NCBI RefSeq assembly: GCF_000478195.2
Contig: NZ_AUZM01000033.1
Location: 1-64,000, forward strand
Reading direction: 5' to 3'
DNA from: Lyngbya aestuarii BL J
GTDB taxonomy: Bacteria > Cyanobacteriota > Cyanobacteriia > Cyanobacteriales > Microcoleaceae
DNA length: 64,000 nucleotides
Under the pieces are notes generated by a model that saw only the letters and a list, made by a program, of their open reading frames with translations, was not told the origin of the DNA and did not search any database. The translations under genes and the position numbers were made by a program. Each line of letters opens with the position of its first letter. Within the stretch, counting starts at the first letter, position 1. This document shows positions 45,272-55,600 of the stretch, one piece after another.

Positions 45272-48058
45272 TCAACAGTCCCCGAGCAACGAATATTTCG
45301 CCTGAATAAAGGCTTCTGCTGATTTGCGATCGCATATCTCTTTATCTATTGTTGCAACCAATAGGTCATCAAGCATCTGCTTAAACTGAGGACTCGGCTT
45401 ATACCCTAGTTCTTTCAAATCATTACCATTGAGTAACGGTTTGATATTCCACCACTGGGTTAAATATTGCCATATTCGATGTCGAACCCATCGCGGACTT
45501 TGCACTGCGATTAGGATTAACATTGGTAAATCATAAGGCACTAACAGTCGATAAAATTGGCTGGCTAATTGACATTCTGGCATTAATTTCACCACCTCGG
45601 CTTTGGCAGAATCTAACTGTTGAAGTCGTTCAATGCTGTCTAGAGAAAATTGTAACGTTTCCGCCACATCACCTCGATATTGCGGCGCTAAATGAGCAAT
45701 TAATACCTCTAGTCTCATTTGCCAATGGGTTAAAGTTTTCTCGGGATCAAAACGAATTAACCCCCGATCTACCAATCGAATTTGTCGCCACAACTCCTGA
45801 TTCAATTCTAAAGTCGGGTGAATACAACGCAACGCTTTTAATTCTCCCAAAAGTTGTAAAGCAGGTTTCCAGTAAGGCGCTTGCAAAATATATTTTAACT
45901 CACTTTTCAGCCGAGTTTCCAAAGCCGGAACCCGTTGACGAGTCGAGTAATTTTCCGATTGAACTTTTTCATAAATCCCACTATTAATCGCATACTGAAT
46001 ATAATCTTTCGTTTGAAACTCAAGTTCAAATCCCAACCGTACTGCAAACCGCACCGCTCGATAAATGCGCGTCGGATCTTCAATAAAACTATTGGCGTGT
46101 AAAACACGAATTTGGCGATTTTGTAAATCATTCATTCCGCCAAAAAAGTCTAATAATTCCCCTTCATAGGGTTTAGTTAGACGCAACGCCAAAGCATTAA
46201 TGGTAAAATCTCGTCGGTACAAATCTTGACGAATTGAACTCGCTTCAACTTCTGGGTTGGCTGCGGGATAGGGATAAAATTCCGTTCTTGCGGTTGCAAT
46301 ATCAATCCATAATGAATCTAAAACCGGGTCATTATGCCACAATAAAGCCGCAGTTTGAAACTGTCCGTGAACATCTAAACGAGCATTAGAATAAGTTTTT
46401 TGTAACGCAGAGGCTAATTCAACTGCGGGAGGATTTTTATCGTTTTGTTGATTATTTTCTGCATTTTCATAACTTTGATGACAGCCATCAACAACCAAAT
46501 CAATATCCGTTAATAATAGCGTTTTTTCCGGGTCAGCTAACAACAAATCCCGTACCGCTCCCCCCACTAAATAAAGTTGCCAACCCCGTTGTTGGGTGAG
46601 TTCCGCCAGTCGGTTTAAAAGTTCTAATAATGGCGGTGCTAAACGCTGTTCAAGTAGCTCTTGAATAGAATCACAGGTTGAACCGGGAATGCAGCCTTGA
46701 CCCAGTTTTTTCTGCGGTCGTTGTTGTTGGTGAAGTAGTCTTAAAACATCGGTTCTGGTGACAATTCCCACCAAATTATTCCCCTCTAAAACGGGTAAAC
46801 GTCCGATATCGTATGTGACCATTAAAGACTCAATTTCCGGTAACGTTGTATTGGGTTTAATGGTTTTTAATTGCGGCGTCATATACCCTTTAACCGGAGC
46901 GTGACTAAAGCCGTGATGGAGTGCAATATCAAGGTCACGTCTGGAAATAATTCCCACTAATTGATCTTGTTCATCAACTACCGATAAACCCGAATGACCA
47001 TAACGCAGTAAAATTCGATGTGCTTCTGCAATTGTTGTCTCTGGGCGAATGGTTCTAACGGGAGAAGACATCAACTCCCGTGCTGTGGGAGGATGAGGAA
47101 TTTGTGCTTTGAATTCTTCGATAATTTCGGTTAATTGTTCTTGAGGATTGGTATCTTTAATCACCACAGAAGCGGCTTGATCGTGACCTCCACCGCCAAA
47201 AGGTTTAAACAATTGATTCAGGCTGGTTTGTTCGATGCGAGAACGTCCGATAATTGTTAAACATTCGGTTTCTTTGTTCTTCTTCTGCTGACAATTTCCG
47301 AGCAATAACGCATCGCTTTCGGTAATTTCAATTAATTGAGAAGCCAAACTCGATAAACCCGGAACATAATCTTCTGTTTCGAGTAACACCCAAGCCACCT
47401 GATACCCGTGAACTGTGACTTGATTTAACTGTTCTAAAGCAACTGTTAATAAATCTTGTAGTTGGTTGGAAAATCCCGGTTCAATATATTCTGCTATTAC
47501 CTGCAAACTCGCGCCATTTTCCATTAACCACGCCAACGCTAAGGCGTCTCTGGGGGTACTTCCTTCAAAGGTTAACGAACCCGTATCCACATGAATTCCT
47601 AACGCCATCACCGTTGCTTCTGCTGCGGTTAACAGCCATTTTGTGTCTTCGGTTTCCCGATGTTGTTTGGCATCTTTTAGCTTTTCTACGACTAATGTTG
47701 TTGTCGAACCAACCAATTCAATTTGAGTGGTAGTTGCGGGAATATTTAACTCACTATCGGGATGATGATCGCAGACGGTTATTTCATATAAATTAGGTAA
47801 ATCAAACCATTCCGATGCTTTTCCTAACCGTTCACGATTTTGAGTATCAACAACTGTTATAAAACGAATATTTTCGGGGTTAACAGAACGCCGTTCAATT
47901 AGAGGAAATTCATCTCGATGTAAGGCTAAAAAATCTCGAACTCCAGGGTGAGAACCGCCAGTTAGAACGATTTTACTTCCCGGATACAAACGCGACAGTC
48001 CAACAGCGGCGCCCAAAGCATCAAAATCTGCGGTGGTGTGACATAAAATTAGGTGCAT
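45272..48058 (-). CDS. DHH phosphoesterase-CBS-CCA tRNA nucleotidyltransferase fusion
   Basis: This 928-residue protein has three parts. Residues 1-330 form a DHH/DHHA1 phosphoesterase: HTTADFDAL, VVDTQNRERLG, CDHHPD, and FGGGGHDQAAS as the DHHA1 signature. Residues about 335-460 hold two CBS domains (MSSPVRTIRPETTIAEA and MTPQLKTIKPNTTLPE), which bind adenosyl ligands. Residues about 495-925 form a class II poly(A) polymerase/CCA-adding enzyme, with GGAVRDLLLA, the metal pair DIDLVV, and RRDFTINALAL. The same three-part protein is known from cyanobacteria and Aquifex, where such forms add CC or A to tRNA 3' ends while separate enzymes complete the job. The DHH part may trim RNA or nanoRNA. 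Motifs appear intact. It is transcribed alone. Confidence 0.93.
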   Translation of the reverse strand: MHLILCHTTADFDALGAAVGLSRLYPGSKIVLTGGSHPGVRDFLALHRDEFPLIERRSVNPENIRFITVVDTQNRERLGKASEWFDLPNLYEITVCDHHPDSELNIPATTTQIELVGSTTTLVVEKLKDAKQHRETEDTKWLLTAAEATVMALGIHVDTGSLTFEGSTPRDALALAWLMENGASLQVIAEYIEPGFSNQLQDLLTVALEQLNQVTVHGYQVAWVLLETEDYVPGLSSLASQLIEITESDALLLGNCQQKKNKETECLTIIGRSRIEQTSLNQLFKPFGGGGHDQAASVVIKDTNPQEQLTEIIEEFKAQIPHPPTARELMSSPVRTIRPETTIAEAHRILLRYGHSGLSVVDEQDQLVGIISRRDLDIALHHGFSHAPVKGYMTPQLKTIKPNTTLPEIESLMVTYDIGRLPVLEGNNLVGIVTRTDVLRLLHQQQRPQKKLGQGCIPGSTCDSIQELLEQRLAPPLLELLNRLAELTQQRGWQLYLVGGAVRDLLLADPEKTLLLTDIDLVVDGCHQSYENAENNQQNDKNPPAVELASALQKTYSNARLDVHGQFQTAALLWHNDPVLDSLWIDIATARTEFYPYPAANPEVEASSIRQDLYRRDFTINALALRLTKPYEGELLDFFGGMNDLQNRQIRVLHANSFIEDPTRIYRAVRFAVRLGFELEFQTKDYIQYAINSGIYEKVQSENYSTRQRVPALETRLKSELKYILQAPYWKPALQLLGELKALRCIHPTLELNQELWRQIRLVDRGLIRFDPEKTLTHWQMRLEVLIAHLAPQYRGDVAETLQFSLDSIERLQQLDSAKAEVVKLMPECQLASQFYRLLVPYDLPMLILIAVQSPRWVRHRIWQYLTQWWNIKPLLNGNDLKELGYKPSPQFKQMLDDLLVATIDKEICDRKSAEAFIQAKYSLLGDC

Positions 48059-48167
48059 AGGAATAGAAAAAAAGACGTTAGTCCGGAGGAACTTTATCTA
48101 TATTAGTTCTTTTTGAGCAAAATTATAACTACCCTAAGACATGATGTAGTTTGAAATCAAGTAAAAA

Positions 48168-48260
48168 TTAAGTAGGTTGGGTTGAGAAAACTCAACAAAC
48201 CCGATCTTGATTGAACCTAACAGGATTGTTATTGTTGGGTTGCGCTGACACTTTACTTAA
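48168..48260. repeat. MITE-like palindromic repeat with GTTGGGTT motifs
   Basis: A 93-base element has 7-bp inverted ends (TTAAGTA at 48168-48174, TACTTAA at 48254-48260). It contains the hairpin GTTGAG-AAAA-CTCAAC (48181-48196) and two direct copies of a GTTGGGTTG core (48176-48184 and 48235-48243). TAGGTTGGGTTGAG/GTTGGGTT strings are a common family of small repeats in cyanobacterial intergenic DNA. It sits in the 403-base gap between two minus-strand genes; the remainder of that gap (48261-48461) shows no credible gene. Confidence 0.55.
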
Positions 48261-48461
48261 CTTACATCTACATTTACATTAATGATAGTTTGAGAAAAGT
48301 AGATAGATTACAATAACACCTATTTTCTATTTGTAGGATTATAAGCGATAATGAATATCGTTCAGGTAAAACTCAACAGCTTGATCCAGAAACATTGTGA
48401 AATCACGCACGACAGCCTAATTCAGTGATTTCTGGGTTGAGAGAATTGGTTGATGATATTT

Positions 48462-48842
48462 TTATTTAGTTCCCAAATGTTGAGATAATAATTCCTCACA
48501 AACCTCAACGGGTATCCCCGACAAACGACTCAATTCTTCGGCGTCGGGTACACCACCCGGAAGACGAGTAACTTCCCAATTTCTCCCATTATTAATTAAC
48601 GCGACCATTCCCCCTGCTTCTCCCATCACCCAAGTTGCCAAACCAAATAAACCTTCTATGGTTACTTTGGTGACTTCAGGAGTCGGAAGTCCTGGTTGTT
48701 GAACGGCGTCAATTACCGCAGTTTCCAGGGGACTGGGTAAACTTTGAGCAAAGGTTGTAGGAATATCGGATAAATTGATTAATCCAATAATCGGAAAAAT
48801 TAATAGCGATCGCCAGAAAATATTACAATAATTTTGACTCAT
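48462..48842 (-). CDS. small exported protein, unknown function
   Basis: This 126-residue protein has an N-terminal signal peptide (hydrophobic about 10-32, ending TTFAQ). The mature part opens with LPSPLETAVIDAVQQPGLP and has a central hydrophobic-turn region GLFGLATWVMGEAGGMVALINNGRNWEV that may be a beta-rich fold. It ends with LSGIPVEVCEELLSQHLG. One cysteine is present. No family was recognised; homologues are likely confined to cyanobacteria. The ATG at 48842 has no clear ribosome site. It lies downstream of the phosphatase terminator and so is transcribed separately. Confidence 0.7.
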   Translation of the reverse strand: MSQNYCNIFWRSLLIFPIIGLINLSDIPTTFAQSLPSPLETAVIDAVQQPGLPTPEVTKVTIEGLFGLATWVMGEAGGMVALINNGRNWEVTRLPGGVPDAEELSRLSGIPVEVCEELLSQHLGTK

Positions 48843-48965
48843 TTGCTTAAATTGCTTAAATTGCTAGAGATATAAGAGATCACAGAAAAATGCTTGCTGT
48901 AATTAAATTTTAGCTTCTTCGCGTATTCTCAAGCCTAACCCGAGAAAATCTCTATGAATTTTCCC

Positions 48966-48993
48966 AAAAAAATAGGGCGGTTAAAAACCACCC
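48966..48993 (-). terminator. intrinsic terminator of the phosphatase gene
   Basis: On the minus strand GGGTGGTT pairs with AACCGCCC around a three-base loop and is followed by TATTTTTTT. It lies 54 bases after the stop of the RTX phosphatase. Confidence 0.85.
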
Positions 48994-49046
48994 CAATTCA
49001 TAAACAACTTTACCGAGTCAGAACTCAGATTTTTGACATCCTAAAA

Positions 49047-52000
49047 TTAGGCGATCATTACAAAAGGATCATCAGCCGTTAAATCAGCCGCATTTACACC
49101 TGTTAAAATCGCTAACATCTCGCTACCCAAGCTAATCTCAGCATTGCTTCCAACTTGAGAAATCGAGAGTTCATCGGCGCTGAGTTCGCCTTTTAAGCCT
49201 AATAAGTCAATTCCGACTTCAAAATCAACAATCGTATCAATCCCTTCGCCAACGGCTAAAACAAAGGTATCAGCACCCTGACCGCCTGAGAAATCATCTC
49301 CAGTTAGGATATCATCTCCCAAACCGCCATCAATGAGGTCATCGCCATCATCACCCCAGATGAGATCATCGCCTTCATCCCCCAACAGTTGGTCATTCCC
49401 GGCTTTACCGCCAATTTGGTCATCGCCCAAACCGCCATAAATCGTATCATCGCCACCAACGGTACCGCCCGGAGAACGACTATTTTCGTCACCTCGGAGG
49501 GTATCATCGCCTTCTTCACCGTAGACGAAATCATCGCCCAAACCACCTGCGGCAATATCATTCCCGATATCCGCCCGGATCAGGTCATTGGCATCTTCTC
49601 CGACCAACGTTTCATCGGCGGGTGTACCATCAATTAAGTTGGGGAGAACATCGCCGAACAGCGTCCGGTACATGACCTCATAAATTTCGGTATTATCAAC
49701 CGTACTCGGCAATAAATCGGCATTGAGACCATAGGTTTTGGAAACAATACTCCCCGCAAAGTCCGGTGTTCCCACATAGGCAATACCAAAGGGAAACTGA
49801 TCGCCACTGGCGTCGGGTGCAGAAATAAACGGTTCACTGTCCCGTCCTTCCGCGCCATCCATAGGCACTTCAATCGCATCAGAACGATCAGCCAATGTGG
49901 GGTTAACACCAACGCTTCCAACCGTTTCACCACTGCGATCATCGACTTCCAAACCGCCCGCATCGCTGTCGGCAGCCGTAATAATTAAAGTGTTGGGATC
50001 TTGGTTGTCCACGAAGTCCATCGCCACCCCGATCGCATCGTCGGCCCGTTGCATCGCTTCGACAAAACCGCGAGCATTATTATTGTTGGTAAAATTATCG
50101 GTTCCCTCTTCTTCCATCACCACAAAGAAGCCATCGGGATCTTGAGATAAGATCGGCAATGCCGCGTCTAACATTTCCGCAATAGTGGGCGGATTTTCGT
50201 TACCGGGTTGGCCGTAGTTTTCCAAACCTTCCGCAAAGTTGGCTTCTTCGGTGGTGTCGTTGTAGGTATCTTCTGCCGCAAAAATTCCCAGAACTTTTTG
50301 GGTATCTTCTGGCAAACTTTGCAGTTCTTCGCGGGTGTAAACAATCGTATAACCCAAGTCTTCGGCTTCTTCGATCAGGTTGCGACCATCTTCGCGGGTA
50401 CCTTCTTCGCCAAAGAAACCCACTTCTCCGACGGGCAGATAGTCCGTTTCGCCGGCGCCCATGATCACGTCAACACCGGATTCTAGAATGTCTGCGGTAA
50501 TTTGTTCGGTGTCCCTGCGGCTGGCTACGCTGGATAAAAATGCCCCGGTTCCGGGTTCGGCGATAAATCCGGAGTTAATCACGGCGGTGGCTTTTCCAGC
50601 CTCGATCGCTTCTTCCATGATCGTCATTCCCCGCATTCCAGAACGAGAAACCACAGGAACGCCGTTTTCATCTAACCCAAAGGAAGCCGCAGCCGTTTTA
50701 GTTCCGGTGGCGTGTGTTACCGCCCCGGCGTTGGAAGTTCCCACCAGTCGGTCTTCCATGTGTCCGAGATAAACCCCGGCATTGGTCATCATATCCCAAT
50801 TTAAACGACCATCCGGGCCTTCCTCAACAAAGCGGGCCGCAGCAAAGTGGGAGGGGCTGGTACCGTCCGGGTGAATAAAGATAACGTTTCCGGTGTCTTG
50901 GGTGGGTTCGGGGGCCGGCTGGGGCGCTTCGGCGGGAACGGGGGAGGGCAGTTCCACATCGAATAGCGTTTGATACATGATCCGGTAAATGTCGGTGTTA
51001 TCCAAGGTACTGGGTAACAAATCGGCATTGTAACCGAAGGTCTTAGAAACAATACTTCCGGCAAAGTCAGGGGTTCCGGCAAAACCAACGCCGAAGGTGT
51101 ACTGGTTGCCGTTGGCGTCGGGGGCGGAAACAAAGGGTTCAGTATCGCGACCACTGGCCCCGTCGTAGGGAACTTCTATCGCATCGGAACGATCAGGTAG
51201 AGTGGGGTTAACACCAACAGTGCCAACGGTTTCACCACTGCGATCATCAACTTCTAAACCGCCCCCGTCACTATCTGCTGCGGTAATTAACAGGGTATTG
51301 GGTTTAACGTTTTCGATGTAGTCTTGGGCGACACCAAGGGCATCATCAGCCCGAAGAACGGCTTCGATAGTGCCGCGAGCGTTATTATTGTTGGAGAAGT
51401 TGTCTGTAGCTTCTTCTTCCATCACCACAAAGAAGCCGTTCTCGTTTTCCGGGGAGAACAGATCTAAGCTGAGAGTGGTTTCCAGCATCTGGGCGATGGT
51501 GGGCGGATTTTCGTTACCGGGCTGGCCGTAGTTTTCCAAACCCGCCTCGACGTTGGCTTCTTCGGTGGTGTCGTTGTAGGTGTCTTCAGCCGCAAAAATC
51601 CCCAGAACTTTTTGGGTGTCTTCTGGTAGGCTTTGCAGTTGTTCGAGGGTGTAAACAATCGTGTAACCCAAGTCTTCGGCTTCTAGGATGAGGTTGCGAC
51701 CATCTTCGCGAGTTCCTTCTTCGCCAAAGAAACCGACGGTTCCGGTGGGGAGATAGTCCGTTTCGCCCCCGCCTAAGATCACGTTAACGCCAGATTCGAC
51801 GATTTCGGCGGTGATTTCTTCGGTTTCACCTCGGTTGACTACATCAGCCAAAAATACGCCCGTTCCGGGTTCGGCGATGAAGCCAGAGTTGATCACGGCG
51901 GTAGCTTTTCCGGCGGCGATCGCTTCTTCCATGATCGTCATACCGGGTTCAACACCCAGGTTGGGGCCACCAAGTTCAGGGCTGAGGCTAGACAGGGAAA

Positions 52001-52247
52001 CGATCGGATCGCCGTTTTCGTCTAAACCGTAAGATCCGGCAAAGGGTTTGACGCCCATCGCATGAACCACCGCCCCACCGTTGGAGGTTCCCACCAGTCG
52101 GTCTTCCATGTGTCCCAGGTAAACCCCGGCGTTGGTCATTTCGTCCCAGTTGAGGCGACCATCCGGCCCTTCTTGAACAAAACGACCTGCAGCAAAGTGA
52201 GATGGACTGGTTCCATCGGGATGAATAAAGATAACGCTGTTAGACAT
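49047..52247 (-). CDS. tandem alkaline-phosphatase-like domains with C-terminal RTX calcium-binding repeats
   Basis: The start at 52247 (MSNSVIFIHPDG, 1066 residues) is chosen because the reading before it is not conserved in the second copy and offers only TTG. Two PhoA-superfamily domains (about 1-435 and 453-867) are joined by a Pro-rich linker. Each has a phosphatase opening IHPDGTSPSH with Asp11, a nucleophile block (GTSNGGAV, Ser55), GFFVVMEEEATDNFSNN and LITAADSD. Compared with E. coli PhoA, Glu322 and Asp327 are kept but His331 is Asn286 and His370 is replaced, in both copies. Residues 868-1000 hold RTX nonapeptides (GGLGDD, GDEGDD), and the tail fits type I secretion without signal peptide. 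Large atypical alkaline phosphatases are known in cyanobacteria. A candidate Pho box lies about 190 bases upstream. Confidence 0.85.
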   Translation of the reverse strand: MSNSVIFIHPDGTSPSHFAAGRFVQEGPDGRLNWDEMTNAGVYLGHMEDRLVGTSNGGAVVHAMGVKPFAGSYGLDENGDPIVSLSSLSPELGGPNLGVEPGMTIMEEAIAAGKATAVINSGFIAEPGTGVFLADVVNRGETEEITAEIVESGVNVILGGGETDYLPTGTVGFFGEEGTREDGRNLILEAEDLGYTIVYTLEQLQSLPEDTQKVLGIFAAEDTYNDTTEEANVEAGLENYGQPGNENPPTIAQMLETTLSLDLFSPENENGFFVVMEEEATDNFSNNNNARGTIEAVLRADDALGVAQDYIENVKPNTLLITAADSDGGGLEVDDRSGETVGTVGVNPTLPDRSDAIEVPYDGASGRDTEPFVSAPDANGNQYTFGVGFAGTPDFAGSIVSKTFGYNADLLPSTLDNTDIYRIMYQTLFDVELPSPVPAEAPQPAPEPTQDTGNVIFIHPDGTSPSHFAAARFVEEGPDGRLNWDMMTNAGVYLGHMEDRLVGTSNAGAVTHATGTKTAAASFGLDENGVPVVSRSGMRGMTIMEEAIEAGKATAVINSGFIAEPGTGAFLSSVASRRDTEQITADILESGVDVIMGAGETDYLPVGEVGFFGEEGTREDGRNLIEEAEDLGYTIVYTREELQSLPEDTQKVLGIFAAEDTYNDTTEEANFAEGLENYGQPGNENPPTIAEMLDAALPILSQDPDGFFVVMEEEGTDNFTNNNNARGFVEAMQRADDAIGVAMDFVDNQDPNTLIITAADSDAGGLEVDDRSGETVGSVGVNPTLADRSDAIEVPMDGAEGRDSEPFISAPDASGDQFPFGIAYVGTPDFAGSIVSKTYGLNADLLPSTVDNTEIYEVMYRTLFGDVLPNLIDGTPADETLVGEDANDLIRADIGNDIAAGGLGDDFVYGEEGDDTLRGDENSRSPGGTVGGDDTIYGGLGDDQIGGKAGNDQLLGDEGDDLIWGDDGDDLIDGGLGDDILTGDDFSGGQGADTFVLAVGEGIDTIVDFEVGIDLLGLKGELSADELSISQVGSNAEISLGSEMLAILTGVNAADLTADDPFVMIA

Positions 52248-52434
52248 TTGCTTATTTTGAGGTAGATGCTGACTATTTTTTGACACAAAACTCCACCGAG
52301 TTTGAAGTAACTTTGTTGGGACTTCAAAGCTCAATTCAGGAGATGAACTTTAGGCAAAAACTTACTAATACACCCAGAGTGAGAGAGTTAACATTTTTAC
52401 AAAAGTTTACTCTCAGGGAAATATTATTTCATTG

Positions 52435-52475
52435 AAATTAAATGGCAGTTATGCTTAAGTTATCTTTGGGTTAAA
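52435..52475 (-). promoter_or_regulatory. candidate Pho box (four 8-mers with 11-base period)
   Basis: On the minus strand four octamers spaced by three bases read TTTAACCC, GATAACTT, CATAACTG and TTTAATTT, against the cyanobacterial consensus PyTTAAPyPy(T/A). The first and last match at seven and eight positions, the middle two at six or fewer. A TAATAT lies eight bases after the last copy. PhoB-type control of the phosphatase gene is a good fit. Confidence 0.6.
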
Positions 52476-52540
52476 CTATAAATTAACTTTTTTATAAACA
52501 ATTTATTGACTTAACCTTCGGAGCAGGTTTACATAACTAA

Positions 52541-52566
52541 TTTCTGGGACAACTTTCTGGGACAAC
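52541..52566. repeat. 13-bp perfect tandem duplication
   Basis: TTTCTGGGACAAC occurs twice in direct succession (52541-52553, 52554-52566) between the kinase gene and the phosphatase promoter. No function is evident; it may be a slippage product. Confidence 0.75.
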
Positions 52567-52697
52567 ATAGATTTACTCACCAAGCCGCCTCTATACACCT
52601 TCGATCTTTCCCACAAATCAAGTTTTAGGACTAGAACGCTCGCAGCCTTACCGAGTAGGAGAGGGGTAATTATACATCTTTAAAGGAAGCTAAATAC

Positions 52698-55600
52698 TCA
52701 CTGACAAACTGGAATTTCTATAGAAAACTCAGTTCCTTCTCCGACAACAGAATGACATTTCAGTTCACCTTTATGCTGGTCAGTAACCACTTGATAACTA
52801 ATTGACAAACCTAAACCTGTTCCTTTTCCCAGTGATTTCGTAGTGAAGAAAGAATCAAAAATACGATTTTTAACCATTTCAGACATCCCAATTCCATTAT
52901 CAATAATACGGATGAGAACCCGATTATTAATCATCAGTTCTGTAGAAATCTGAATCATTCCTGAATCAACTTTTTGTTCTTGTTGAATATATTTTTGTTT
53001 GTTTCTGTCTCTAATCGCATCAATAGCATTACTTAAAAGATTCATAAACACTTGATTTAATTGTCCGGGATAACACTCAATTAGCGGTAAATTCCCATAT
53101 TTTTTAATCACTTGAATCTCAGTCAAGTCTCCACTTGCTTTCAAACGGTGTTGTAAAATCATTAACGTGCTATCAATCCCATCGTGAATATTCACAGCTT
53201 GAACTTCGGATTGATCAAGACGAGAGAAATTTTGAAGCGATCGCACAATCTGGCGAATTCGATCTACACCCATTTTCATGGAATCGATGACTTTTGGCAA
53301 ATCCTCGGCGACAAAATCAATATCAACATCTTGACTATATTCAACAATTTCTGGATCAGTTTGATCGCTGTTTTTTTGATATAAAGAAAACAAAGTTAAC
53401 AAATTATCCGCATATTCAGAAATTGGTGAAAGATTAGCATGAATAAAATTCACCGGGTTATTGATTTCATGGGCGACACCTGCAACCAGTTGTCCTAAAC
53501 TGGACATTTTTTCAGTTTGAATCAGTTGAGTTTGGGTTTTCTGCAATTGATGTAATGTTTGGGTTAACTTTTCAGTTTGATTTTGGGTTTTATTTAATAA
53601 ATTAGCTTGCTGAATAGCGACTCCGAGTTGAGCAGCAACCTGAGAGAAAAAACCCACTTCTAACGATTGCCAACGTCTTGTCGTTGAATGTTGATAAGCC
53701 ACTAATAAACCCCAGAGTTTATGTCCGAAAAAGATAGGAGTAATCAAGTAGGACTTAACCTGTAGTTTCTCTAACATCTCTAGATGAAACGGAGAATATT
53801 TAGCTTGATAAATATTATTAACTGCTAGTGTTTTACCCTCTCGAAAACGTCCGCCCTCAGTTTCTTTTAAACAATTATCTCCCCAACTTGTTAGTCCTAA
53901 ACTGACTAAACTTTTCCATTGAGGAAGCACAAATTCATAATCATGAATAAACTCCCCACCCCAGTCATCATTAAACTGATAAACCACCACCCGATCTGCT
54001 TGTAAAACACGTCCTGTTTCTTGAGTTGTAGTTTGAAAAATTTTCTGAATATTGAGAGAATTACGAATTTTTGCAACGACATCAAACAAAACCTGTTGTT
54101 GTTTTACGATTCGTTGACTATCGGCTGCGGCTTGTCTGAGTTTTAGGGTTTGTTTGCGAGTTTGAATTAAGAGTTGAGCTTGCTGAATAGCCACTCCTAA
54201 TTGAGTCGCCACTTGAGAAATAAACTGAACCTCTGAAGTTTCCCATTTCCGAGAACAAGTATGTTGATAAACGGCTAAAATTCCCCACAACTTTTGTCCG
54301 ACAAAAATCGGTGCTGTCACAAATGCTTTGATGTGAAATTGATTGAGAATATCAACATGACAATTGGTTAATCCCGCTTGTTCAACATCATTAACAACAA
54401 ATGTTTCACCATGGCGATAACGTCCGCCTTGAGTTTCTTGTAAATAAGTATCATCCCAAACCGTATTTACACCAATTTCTAGGTTAGACCATTGCGAATC
54501 AACAAACTCATAATCTCCAACAAATTCACCACCCCAATCACTATTAAAGCGATAAACGGAGACTCGTTCTGTTTGAAGAAATTTACATAATTCTTTTGTT
54601 GTCGTGCGGAAAATTGTCTCTAAATTGAGTGAGTTTCGCATCTTCGTCACCACATCAAACAACACTCGCTGTTGTTCTGTTGATTTACGAAGGTTATGGG
54701 CTGTTTCTTCTAGTTTTAAGGTTCGTTCCTGAACCTTTATTTCTAAGCTTGCATTTAGAGCTTGCATCTGTTGACGCATTTGATATTGATAAATCGCTGA
54801 GGAAAACTGATGTCCGAGTGATCGCGCTAATTCCAGTTCATTTTCCGTCCATTTCGGCCTTTCTCTTCGTTTTTGTTCGCGCCAGACTTCAAACGAAATC
54901 TGCGGAGAAAGCTGTCTTTTGTCGTCTTCAACTCGTCCCGCCCACAACTTTTCTGTTTCCAGTTCATCTCGAAAAATACTGAGGTATCCCAATAATTCTT
55001 GTCGATAATGAAGTGGAATCATTAATAAACTGCGGATTTTTGTCTGATAAAAAGCAGATTGTAAATTCCGTAGTTTGTCTTCTTTAAAAAGATCTGAGAT
55101 TGCCCAAATATCATAATTTTCGGATTGATAATGCTCTGACCAAACACTATATTGTTCCATCAACGGATAGAGAGAAACTTCAGGAATTTGAGGCTGTTTC
55201 CCTTGTGTATAAATCTGTATATTCTGACTTTTTAGACAATATTCAAAGCTTTTAATCGTGTCATCTTTGAGATTAAAAGGATTTGCTTTAATACACAGTC
55301 GCCCGCCTGATCCCGCCAAAGTGGTAATGATTTCTTCTAGGGCGGGTTGCAACTCGATACTCGAACTTGAATGAAGAAAGCTATTAATTCGATTAATACA
55401 AGTTTGTAAGTTCGCTCTTTCTTCGGCTTGAGTTAATAATTCTGAATGCGCGATCGCCACCGAAAGCTGATCAACCACTGTTTGTAATAATCGCAATTCC
55501 TCATCTGGAGTCGTTCTAGATTCACTATGATGAGAAACAAGCAATCCCCAAAGATGATCTTGATTCATAATCGGGACAGAGACTGAAGATTTTACTCCCA

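Larger units (their letters stand above)
52248..52697. other. 450-base intergenic region before the phosphatase gene
   Basis: This gap lies between the tetra-GAF kinase stop and the phosphatase start, both on the minus strand. It holds the candidate Pho box (52435-52475), a possible -10 (TAATAT at about 52421-52426 on the minus strand) and a 13-base tandem duplication (52541-52566). No coding sequence was seen. Confidence 0.55.

Noticed and set aside
45523-45987. 154-codon plus-strand reading opposite the CCA-transferase part
   Set aside because: It lies wholly inside a well-supported gene on the other strand, has no recognisable features and reflects that gene's codon pattern.
48350-48427. 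25-codon ATG reading in the gap after the CCA-transferase fusion gene
   Set aside because: No ribosome site and no family; too short to support.
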